This document shows positions 1 through 5,979 of a DNA stretch of 5,979 nucleotides, piece after piece (position 1 is the first letter of the stretch; the number at the start of each line of letters is the position of its first letter). The stretch is taken from the NCBI GenBank assembly GCA_947174975.1, contig CAMWLA010000076.1, positions 1-5,979 on the forward strand. Reading direction: 5' to 3'. The notes beneath the pieces were generated by a model, which was given only the letters and a program-made list of their open reading frames with translations, was not told the DNA's origin and ran no database searches. The position numbers were made by a program, and so were the translations under genes. This DNA is from an uncultured Clostridia bacterium (lineage in GTDB: Bacteria > Bacillota > Clostridia > Christensenellales > Borkfalkiaceae).

Positions 1-156
1 GTTAGCGAGGGATATCTCACCGTAACCTATAAGGGCGAAACGCGCGAAATTCTACTTCGTCGTGACAAATACGCCCCGCAGAAGAAAATAACGCTTAAAA
101 CCGAAGATATGCAAGACGAACTTCCGCCCGAATTCGACGAAAATATTTTGCCTTAA
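1..156 (+). CDS. 3' end of an unidentified protein (partial)
   Basis: The window opens inside a reading frame that is open from base 1 and ends at TAA (154-156), giving the last 51 residues of a protein. The first part alternates hydrophobic and polar residues (GYLTVTYKGETREILLRRD), as expected for a beta-hairpin. The end is acidic and proline-rich (DELPPEFDENILP). Codon use resembles the genes downstream, and the frame runs in the same direction, so a real gene end is likely. I do not recognise the family. It does not resemble the C-termini I would expect from common plsX neighbours such as ribosomal protein L32, FapR, RecG or acetate kinase. No hairpin terminator is visible after the stop, so some read-through into plsX is possible. 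Confidence 0.6.
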   Translation, partial: VSEGYLTVTYKGETREILLRRDKYAPQKKITLKTEDMQDELPPEFDENILP

Positions 157-170
157 ATTTTAGTATTTGT

Positions 171-199
171 TTGTGTTTTTAAGCGGTATGTGTTATAAT
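171..199 (+). promoter_or_regulatory. Predicted sigma-A-type promoter with extended -10, upstream of plsX
   Basis: A perfect TATAAT hexamer lies at 194-199 and is preceded by TG one base upstream (TGTTATAAT, 191-199), which is the extended -10 form. A weak -35 candidate, TTGTGT (171-176), sits at the ideal 17-base spacing. Only its TTG matches the consensus, but an extended -10 tolerates a poor -35. The region is AT-rich and lies in the only gap of useful size in the window. The predicted transcription start is near 205-207, giving a leader of about 29 bases before the plsX ATG. This promoter probably drives plsX-rnc-smc-ftsY. Confidence 0.7.
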
Positions 200-200
200 C

Positions 201-215
201 TAAAGAGTACCTTTA
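201..215 (+). promoter_or_regulatory. Short interrupted palindrome at the predicted start of transcription (possible operator)
   Basis: TAAAG (201-205) and CTTTA (211-215) form a perfect 5-base inverted repeat around AGTAC. It lies directly after the -10 box and over the predicted transcription start, which is a usual place for a repressor site. The core AGTACCT resembles one half of the FapR operator that controls plsX in Bacillus as I remember it, but the second half does not match well. The repeat is short enough to arise by chance in AT-rich sequence, so this is only a candidate. Confidence 0.22.
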
Positions 216-234
216 AAAATCAGTAGGAAAAACT

Positions 235-1266
235 ATGATTAAAATTATATTGGACGCTATGGGTGGAGACAACGCCCCGCAAGCAACCGTAGAGGGCGCA
301 ACTATTGCGCTTGAAAGGGACAAGGACCTTTATTTAATACTTACCGGCAGACAAAACGAAATCGAGGCGGAGTTAAAAAAATACAAGTACGATAAAACCC
401 GTTTGGAGATTGTCGACTGTCCCGACGTAATCGATATGAACGATATTCCGACGGAAGCAGTAAAGCGCAAGCAGTCTTCGCTTATCGCGGCGTATTGGAT
501 GTTGAAGAAGCAAGACGATATATGCGGACTCGTCACTGCGGGCTCAACGGGGGCTACGATAGTAGGCGGTCAGCTCATACTCGGAAGAATCCGTGGAATT
601 AAGCGCCCCGCGCTCTGTCCCGCGCTTCCCAACTCTCGCGGAGGGGTAACTCTTCTCGTCGACTGCGGAGCCAATGCGGAGTGTAAGCCAGTCATGCTTT
701 GTCAGTTCGCGCTTTTAGGCAGTGCGTACGCGCAAGTCGCTTTCGGTGCTAAAAATCCCAAAGTGGGACTTTTGAATAACGGCACGGAAGAGCATAAGGG
801 TGACACTCTCCGTCAGGAAACCTACAAAATTATGTCCGAAATGAAAGATATAAATTTCGTCGGCAACGTCGAGGGCAGGGATATCACGATAGGCGAATGC
901 GACGTCGTTGTGTCCGACGGATTTTCGGGCAACGTCGCTCTCAAATCGATAGAGGGTTGCGGGAAGCTCGTTCTCGGAATTATGAAAAAGGAACTCTCTT
1001 CGTCGTTTTCCACAAAGCTCGGATATCTTTTCATTCGCAAGGCAATCAAGCGTATGCGCGCCCAGCTCGATTTCGATAAGGTAGGCGGCGCTCTGTTGCT
1101 TGGACTTAAAAAACCCGTTATCAAAAGTCACGGCACTTCCAAGCCGATAACCATTGCAAATTCAATTGCAAACGCGGCTTCGATTTATCGCGGAAACTTG
1201 ATCGGTTCGGTAGAAAAACTTCTTGAAAGCGCAGATTTAGACAGCTTTGCGGTGGACAATGATTGA
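235..1266 (+). CDS. plsX: PlsX, phosphate acyltransferase (acyl-ACP:phosphate)
   Basis: PlsX converts acyl-ACP and inorganic phosphate to acyl-phosphate, the donor used by the membrane acyltransferase PlsY for the first acylation of glycerol-3-phosphate. It is a peripheral membrane or cytosolic enzyme of phospholipid synthesis. The 343-residue product matches the usual family length of about 330-350. Family hallmarks are clear: DAMGGDNAP at residues 7-15, a TAGSTGA glycine-rich segment near residue 102, RPALCPALPN, the LLVDCGAN strand, LLNNGTEEHKGD in the centre, and VVVSDGFSGNVALKS, followed by a C-terminal GGALLLGLKKPVIKSHG segment. The ATG at 235 is preceded by AGTAGGA (222-228), a modest ribosome binding site at a suitable distance, and directly continues into the conserved N-terminal strand. 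It is the first gene after the promoter, and its last 8 bases overlap rnc. Nothing in it looks broken. Identification is secure. Confidence 0.97.
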   Translation: MIKIILDAMGGDNAPQATVEGATIALERDKDLYLILTGRQNEIEAELKKYKYDKTRLEIVDCPDVIDMNDIPTEAVKRKQSSLIAAYWMLKKQDDICGLVTAGSTGATIVGGQLILGRIRGIKRPALCPALPNSRGGVTLLVDCGANAECKPVMLCQFALLGSAYAQVAFGAKNPKVGLLNNGTEEHKGDTLRQETYKIMSEMKDINFVGNVEGRDITIGECDVVVSDGFSGNVALKSIEGCGKLVLGIMKKELSSSFSTKLGYLFIRKAIKRMRAQLDFDKVGGALLLGLKKPVIKSHGTSKPITIANSIANAASIYRGNLIGSVEKLLESADLDSFAVDND

Positions 1267-1897
1267 TATCGGACAAGCTGAAAAGGCATTAGGTTATACT
1301 TTTAAAGATAAAGGGCTTTTACAGCGCGCTTTGACCGTTGCTTCGGCTTCGGAGGACAATAATCAGCTTTTGGAATTTTTCGGCGATGCGATTTTAGAGT
1401 TTATCGTATCGGAGCGGATTTTTTCGGAAGGGGGAAGCGAGGGCGAGCTTACCGAAAGGCGAAAGACCTTGGTTTCAGACGTTGCTTTAACTCCGGTATC
1501 GGAAAAATTGGGGCTTGATAAGCTTTTAATTTTCGGCAAAAACGATTCAAACAATAAAAAGGCAATACCGTCCGCTTACGAGGCGGCGTGCGCCGCAATA
1601 TATCTCGACGGCGGAATGGACGCGGTAAAAAATTTCGTGCTTTCCACGCTCGACTTCTCTGCGGTAACTACCGTAGTAAATTATAAGGGCAAACTGCAAG
1701 AGCTTTTGCAAGGCGCCGGCAAGCCTATTCCCGAATATAATCACACGGATATAGGTAATGCGCACAAACACATTTTTGAAGTAAAAATATCGCTGTTTGA
1801 TAAAACCTTCATCGGTGAAGCGGACAGCGTAAAGCAAGCCGAGCAGCTTGCTGCAAAAAACGCACTTGAATATATTGAAGAAAAAGGATTAAGATGA
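1259..1897 (+). CDS. rnc: Ribonuclease III with dsRBD, divergent active site
   Basis: RNase III cuts double-stranded RNA and in bacteria processes rRNA precursors and some mRNAs. The 212-residue product has an N-terminal endonuclease domain (about 1-130) and a C-terminal dsRBD (about 141-208), so it is not Mini-III. The signature helix reads LLEFFGDAIL (37-46). Aligned by eye to E. coli, E39, D43, E61 and E108 match E41, D45, E65 and E117. Q36 replaces E38 and S105 replaces D114, one of the metal-binding residues. The usual ALTH segment reads ALTV. In the dsRBD, the usual SKKxAEQ helix start reads SVKQAEQ. Activity may therefore be altered. I chose ATG 1259, which overlaps the plsX stop by 8 bases and gives the normal N-terminus (alpha-helix ahead of LGYTF). 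The in-frame TTG at 1247 has no ribosome binding site. GGTGGA (1251-1256) is close to the ATG, so coupling to plsX translation is likely. Confidence 0.93.
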   Translation: MIDIGQAEKALGYTFKDKGLLQRALTVASASEDNNQLLEFFGDAILEFIVSERIFSEGGSEGELTERRKTLVSDVALTPVSEKLGLDKLLIFGKNDSNNKKAIPSAYEAACAAIYLDGGMDAVKNFVLSTLDFSAVTTVVNYKGKLQELLQGAGKPIPEYNHTDIGNAHKHIFEVKISLFDKTFIGEADSVKQAEQLAAKNALEYIEEKGLR

Positions 1898-4800
1898 ACC
1901 AGTTTAAACAAATTCAATTAGTCGGTTTTAAATCATTTGCGGATAAAACCGTAATACCTCTCGGCGAGGGCGTAACTTGTATAGTCGGCCCCAACGGCTG
2001 CGGCAAGTCAAACGTTGCCGACGCAATCCGCTGGGTTCTCGGCGAACAGTCGGCTAAAATGATGCGCGGCTCGCAGATGCTCGACGTAATTTTCGGCGGT
2101 ACCGAAGCGCGCCGCCAGATGTCGTTTTGCGAAGTAACGCTTACTTTCGACAACACGAAACGCATATTTGACGTTGACTGCGACGAGGTTGAAATGACCC
2201 GCCGCCTTTACAGAAACGGCGACAGTGAATATCTTTTGAATAAACAGCCTTCCAGAATGAAGGTTTTAACTACCCTTTTGCACGGCGCGGGCGCCGCGAA
2301 AGAGGGCTATTCGATTATAGGACAAGGCAGAATCGAGCAGATTATGAACGCCAAGCCCGAGGATAGACGTTCGATTTTCGAAGAAGCTACGGGCATAGTC
2401 GTATTCAAGGACAGAAAAGCGGACGCGGAAAGAAAGCTTAACGCTTCAAAGGAAAATCTGTACGTCTTTGCACAGCGTATGCAAGAAGTGGAAAGGCAGA
2501 TAGGACCCTTGAAGCGCGCTTCCGAAAACGCTTTGAAGTACCGCGAACTGTATACACAGCTTCGTCATCACGAAATGAATTTGTACATAGTCCGTCACGA
2601 CAGCGCAGAGGGCGAAAAGGAAGAGCTTAACTCCAAGGCGTTCAAAATAGCTAACAGAATAGCGGAGGTCACCGCAATATCGGACAAGCTCCTTGCCGAA
2701 TATCAGAACCGCCGTGACGAAATCGCCGCCGCAGATCAGGAGCTTCAGGACTTAAACGAAAGGCTCCGCCGCTACGAAGTCGGTATTGAGCACAGAAGCG
2801 GTGAAAGCAAGCTGTTCACCGAAAAGGCGCGTTCCGTTAGGGCAAAGCTTGCCGCGGCGCAAGAGGACGTCGCATATTCCACAAAGCGTATCGACGACAT
2901 CGACAGAGAAATCCGCCGTGCGGACGCCTATGCCGAGAGAAATAACGAAAGAATAAATTCCTTGCGCGAACAGACGGACAGCTTCCGTACGCAGATTGAA
3001 GAGCTGTCACAGAAAATCGCAAACTACGAATATATGACCGGCGAGCACAGAAAAAAGGTTTTGGATACTTTTAAGGACCTTTCCGATATGCGTCAGAACA
3101 TGGGTTCGCTTGCCGCACAGAAAGATTTGTTAAAGGAAAGGCTTGCGGAAATCAATTCCGAAATGGAAAAGATTCACGCCCGCCGCGACGCCGTCAAAGG
3201 CGAATACGACGAGAGTATCGAACGCGGTAAAACTCTTAACGGACTTTTAGGCAACGAGAACGAGCTTTTGGAACAAGCGGAAGCAAAAACCCGCGAAATC
3301 GAAGAAAAGATTCAGCAGCTCATTCGTCAGACCTACGATACGCAAGCTCAGATAGCAAGCTTAAACGACAGTTTAACCACATGCCGCGCGCTCCGCGACA
3401 GATTTGACGGTTATACCCATTCCGTTAAAAAGCTTTTGGGCGAAGCAAGAAACGATATGTATCTTTCCCAAAAGATAGGCGGGCTTATCGCCGATATCGT
3501 CCGCTGCGACAAGGACTACGAGGTTGCAATCGAAACCGCGTTCGGCGGGGCAATGCAAAACGTAGTAACCAACACGCGCGACGACGCGAAAGATTTAATC
3601 GAATACTTAAAGCGCACGCGCGGCGGTCAAGTAACTTTCTTGCCTATCGACGCGCTCCGTCCGCGAGTTGAAAGCAACGAAATAAAGTCGGCTGTACGCG
3701 ATACGGGCGCAATCGGCTTTGCAATTAATCTCGTCAAGTACGACAAGAAATTCGAAAACGTAATACATAACCTTTTAGGCAATACTTTAATAGTAGACAA
3801 TATTCAAAACGCTACGGCAATCGCACGCAGGTACCCGCGAGCATTCAAAATCGTAACGTTAGACGGCGACGTCATCGCAACTTCGGGTTCGATGACGGGC
3901 GGTTCCAAGCGCGAAATAGCGGGCAACTTACTTGCCAACGAGCGCAGAATACAAGAAATAGAAGAGGGTATCGAAAGCAAGAAACAGTCGCTCGTCCGTA
4001 TGGATGAACGCCATAAGGAGCTTGATACCAAAAAGACGGAAGCAAACGCCGAACAGCAACAGCTGATTAAGCGTCTGCAAGACGCCCGTTTAGAGCTTGC
4101 AACCGTAACCGAAAAGCAAGCTTCCCTTCTTTCTGCAGTCACCAACGCGGAGAGCGAATACGCAGCTTACGGTCAGTCGCAGAAAGCGCTTTTAGACAGA
4201 CTTTCGGGTCTTGACGACGAATTCTCGGGCGTAAGCAAGGGCGCAAGCGATTTGTCTGAGCAGTCTGATAAAGCCTCGTCCGCAATCGACGATATGAGTG
4301 CGGAATACGACAAACTCACCGCCGAGCGCAACGAAAAAACCGAAAAGCTCAACGGACTTTTGGTTGAAATCGCTTCCTTGGAGAGTGCAATAAAATCTGG
4401 AGAGGAAAACGTAAAACGTCTTAACGCGGAACGCGGAAACCTTTCCGAAAGGCTTGAAGCTACCAAGGCAAGCATTCCTCAGATTGAGGCAGAAATGCAA
4501 AGCTTCACTTCTGCGGCACAGAAAGCTGCGCTTTCCGAAGAGGAGCAAGAAGTCGTTGCCGACCTTAACCGTCAAGTCAGCGAAATTCAGAAGCGCAAGG
4601 ACGACTTAAATCAACGCATAATGCGTTACGATAGCGAACGCCTTGCAGCCTACAAAGAAAAGGAAGAGCTTACTAAAGAGCAGAGTATGCTTGCTTTAGC
4701 CTTGCAGAAAATCGACAGTGACCTCGAATATTTGCAGACACGTATTTCCGAAGAATACGGCGAGGACTACGAAGGCTGCCTTAAATATAAGGAAGAGAAC

Positions 4801-5493
4801 TACGATTCAACCGCTTCGCCGCAGACGATAACGGCATTAAAGAGGGCGATAACTATGCTCGGCCCCGTCAACCACAATGCTGTTGAGGAATATGACGAAC
4901 TTTCCGAGCGCTACGAAAAAATGCTCGTTGAAAAGGAAGACCTTGAAAAAGCCATTTCAGACTTGACTATCGCTCTTGAAGATATCCGTTCCGAAATGCT
5001 CAAAATCTTCGACGAGGGCTTCAATACCATAAACGAAAACTTTAAACACACCTTCAAGGAACTGTTCGGCGGCGGTAGGGCGGAATTACAGCTTGACTAT
5101 ACCGACTGCGACGATCCTTTGAATGCGGGCGTAGAAATCATTGCTTGCCCTCCCGGTAAAAAGCTTACCAAAATTTCGCTTTTGTCGGGCGGAGAACGCG
5201 CACTTACCGCAATAGCAATTCTGTTTGCAATAATCAGAATGAGACCTATGCCTTTCTGCGTACTCGACGAAATCGAAGCCGCGCTTGACGAAGCAAACGT
5301 AGCAAGATACGCAAGGTATCTCAAAAAATTCTCGCAAGATACTCAGTTTATAGTAATTACGCACCGTAAACCCACTATGGAAAACGCCGACATTCTCTTC
5401 GGTGTAACCATGGAAGAAAAGGGCGTTTCAAAGATAGTATCCGTTAAGCTTTCCGAAGTTGAAAGCAGACTCGGCGGAGACACCGTTGAATAA
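1894..5493 (+). CDS. smc: SMC, chromosome condensation and segregation ATPase
   Basis: SMC forms a ring-shaped dimer with ScpA and ScpB that organises newly replicated origins and helps chromosome segregation. The 1199-residue product is normal length (B. subtilis about 1186). Order of parts: N-terminal ATPase with Walker A GPNGCGKS (32-39), an arginine segment MMRGS (56-60), and Q-loop SIIGQGRIEQI around Q144; first coiled coil about 170-515; hinge about 522-670, with the glycine-rich FGGAMQNVV and MTGGSKREIAGN segments; second coiled coil about 675-985; and the C-terminal ATPase half with FGGG (1058-1061), signature LSGGE (1097-1101), Walker B FCVLDE (1121-1126, catalytic E1126), D-loop AALDEAN, and switch H1157 in VITHRK. 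All ATPase motifs are intact. The loop before the Q-loop reads GAGAAKEG where relatives usually have a DTGxG form. The ATG overlaps the rnc stop as ATGA, and AAAAAGGA (1881-1888) is a good ribosome binding site. No scp gene is in the window. Confidence 0.98.
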   Translation: MNQFKQIQLVGFKSFADKTVIPLGEGVTCIVGPNGCGKSNVADAIRWVLGEQSAKMMRGSQMLDVIFGGTEARRQMSFCEVTLTFDNTKRIFDVDCDEVEMTRRLYRNGDSEYLLNKQPSRMKVLTTLLHGAGAAKEGYSIIGQGRIEQIMNAKPEDRRSIFEEATGIVVFKDRKADAERKLNASKENLYVFAQRMQEVERQIGPLKRASENALKYRELYTQLRHHEMNLYIVRHDSAEGEKEELNSKAFKIANRIAEVTAISDKLLAEYQNRRDEIAAADQELQDLNERLRRYEVGIEHRSGESKLFTEKARSVRAKLAAAQEDVAYSTKRIDDIDREIRRADAYAERNNERINSLREQTDSFRTQIEELSQKIANYEYMTGEHRKKVLDTFKDLSDMRQNMGSLAAQKDLLKERLAEINSEMEKIHARRDAVKGEYDESIERGKTLNGLLGNENELLEQAEAKTREIEEKIQQLIRQTYDTQAQIASLNDSLTTCRALRDRFDGYTHSVKKLLGEARNDMYLSQKIGGLIADIVRCDKDYEVAIETAFGGAMQNVVTNTRDDAKDLIEYLKRTRGGQVTFLPIDALRPRVESNEIKSAVRDTGAIGFAINLVKYDKKFENVIHNLLGNTLIVDNIQNATAIARRYPRAFKIVTLDGDVIATSGSMTGGSKREIAGNLLANERRIQEIEEGIESKKQSLVRMDERHKELDTKKTEANAEQQQLIKRLQDARLELATVTEKQASLLSAVTNAESEYAAYGQSQKALLDRLSGLDDEFSGVSKGASDLSEQSDKASSAIDDMSAEYDKLTAERNEKTEKLNGLLVEIASLESAIKSGEENVKRLNAERGNLSERLEATKASIPQIEAEMQSFTSAAQKAALSEEEQEVVADLNRQVSEIQKRKDDLNQRIMRYDSERLAAYKEKEELTKEQSMLALALQKIDSDLEYLQTRISEEYGEDYEGCLKYKEENYDSTASPQTITALKRAITMLGPVNHNAVEEYDELSERYEKMLVEKEDLEKAISDLTIALEDIRSEMLKIFDEGFNTINENFKHTFKELFGGGRAELQLDYTDCDDPLNAGVEIIACPPGKKLTKISLLSGGERALTAIAILFAIIRMRPMPFCVLDEIEAALDEANVARYARYLKKFSQDTQFIVITHRKPTMENADILFGVTMEEKGVSKIVSVKLSEVESRLGGDTVE

Positions 5494-5505
5494 TAAGGAA
5501 TAATT

Positions 5506-5979
5506 ATGGGACTATTCTCTAAATTAAAAAACGCAATGAAGAAAACGCGCGAAGGACTTTCCAACAAGCTTTCCTCGCTGTTTTCAAAAAATAAACCCGA
5601 CGCCGAATTCTACGAGGATTTGGAAGAAATTTTAATTAGCGCGGACATTTCCGTAACAACTGCCGAAGAAATCGTCGACGAGCTGAAAGCCGAAGCCAAA
5701 AAGGAAAAGTTAAAGGACAAGGAGTTCGTAACCGACCTTTTAAAGGACATTTTGGAAGAAAAGCTTACGGAAGCGGAAGAGCTTGATATCAAGTACCCCG
5801 CAATAATTATGCTTGTGGGCGTAAACGGCGTAGGCAAAACCACAACCGTCGGCAAGCTTGCAAATTACTTCTTATCTCAGAAAAAGAGCGTAGTTGTCGC
5901 GGCGGCAGATACCTTCCGTGCGGCCGCTGCCGACCAGCTCACCGTTTGGGCGGATAGGGCAAAGGTAAGGATAGTCAAG
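5506..5979 (+). CDS. ftsY: FtsY, signal recognition particle receptor GTPase (5' part)
   Basis: FtsY docks ribosome-nascent chain-SRP complexes at the membrane by pairing its NG domain with that of Ffh and hydrolysing GTP. The window holds the first 158 residues; the frame is open to the last base. A short basic amphipathic N-terminus (MGLFSKLKNAMKKTREGLSN) fits the membrane-binding helix of FtsY forms that lack the long acidic A domain of E. coli. The N domain follows (about 30-95, with EDLEEILISADISV), then the G domain with the P-loop GVNGVGKTT (105-113) and the G2 region DTFRAAAADQL (135-145). The G3 and G4 motifs and the C-terminus lie outside. MGLFSKL and the DTFRAAAADQL form favour FtsY over its paralogue Ffh, as does the position after smc. 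The ATG is preceded by AAGGAA (5495-5500) at good spacing. The gene begins 12 bases after smc with no terminator between, so it is probably co-transcribed. Confidence 0.95.
   Translation, partial: MGLFSKLKNAMKKTREGLSNKLSSLFSKNKPDAEFYEDLEEILISADISVTTAEEIVDELKAEAKKEKLKDKEFVTDLLKDILEEKLTEAEELDIKYPAIIMLVGVNGVGKTTTVGKLANYFLSQKKSVVVAAADTFRAAAADQLTVWADRAKVRIVK

Noticed and set aside
157..234. Intrinsic terminator for the upstream gene or a riboswitch before plsX
   Set aside because: The T-rich stretch at 166-180 has no GC-rich stem before it, and the leader after the predicted start is only about 29 bases, too short for a riboswitch.
897..1079. 60-codon + strand frame within plsX
   Set aside because: It is out of frame inside a conserved gene, with an Arg-rich product and no ribosome binding site.
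715..1131. Open frame of 138 codons on the - strand inside plsX
   Set aside because: It lies opposite a fully conserved plsX and has no recognisable domain or independent promoter. It is a by-product of codon bias in the real gene.
1247..1258. Upstream in-frame TTG start for rnc, adding four residues
   Set aside because: There is no ribosome binding site before it, TTG is a rare start, and the ATG at 1259 already gives the usual RNase III N-terminus.
3804..4575. Several open frames of 100-127 codons on the - strand inside smc
   Set aside because: They sit opposite the hinge and second coiled coil. Their serine- and leucine-rich products reflect the reverse complement of Glu/Lys/Ala-rich coiled-coil codons.
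5494..5505. Possible terminator or promoter between smc and ftsY
   Set aside because: Only 12 bases are available. They hold the ftsY ribosome binding site and form no hairpin.
5610..5855. Open frame on the - strand over ftsY
   Set aside because: It is opposite the conserved N domain and P-loop of ftsY, and its product is low-complexity and Ser/Phe-rich, typical of a shadow frame.
1..5979. A novel multi-gene system, mobile element, CRISPR array or tRNA/rRNA gene
   Set aside because: Every stretch over 100 bases is accounted for by conserved housekeeping genes. I saw no direct repeats, terminal inverted repeats, transposase motifs or RNA gene signatures.

Overview
The window is a compact run of bacterial housekeeping genes, all on the + strand. 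In order they are: the 3' end of an unidentified gene (1-156), a 78-base intergenic gap with a recognisable promoter, plsX (phospholipid synthesis), rnc (ribonuclease III), smc (chromosome condensation ATPase), and the 5' part of ftsY (signal recognition particle receptor), which runs off the right edge. The layout plsX-rnc-smc-ftsY is the classical arrangement of Bacillota. Together with the moderate base composition, the AGGA-type ribosome binding sites and a sigma-A-like extended -10 promoter, it points to a Bacillota organism, probably an uncultured Clostridia-like lineage. No finer placement can be defended from the sequence alone.

The genes are packed tightly. plsX and rnc overlap by 8 bases, rnc and smc share an ATGA stop/start overlap, and smc and ftsY are separated by only 12 bases. 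I see no terminator between them, so they look like one transcript starting just upstream of plsX, with translational coupling at the first two junctions. The functions are diverse: an acyl-phosphate donor for membrane lipid synthesis, dsRNA processing, chromosome organisation and membrane protein targeting. The linkage probably reflects coordination with growth rather than one pathway. In many relatives the acyl carrier protein gene acpP lies between plsX and rnc; here it is absent.

I found no mobile element, CRISPR array, RNA gene or novel multi-gene system. The most interesting point is the rnc product. It has the complete RNase III plus dsRBD layout, but by alignment from memory two conserved active-site positions are changed (the E. 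coli E38 position is Gln, the D114 position is Ser). Several dsRBD and N-terminal signature residues are also altered. Lesser points are a small palindrome at the predicted transcription start of plsX and a divergent loop in the SMC head.
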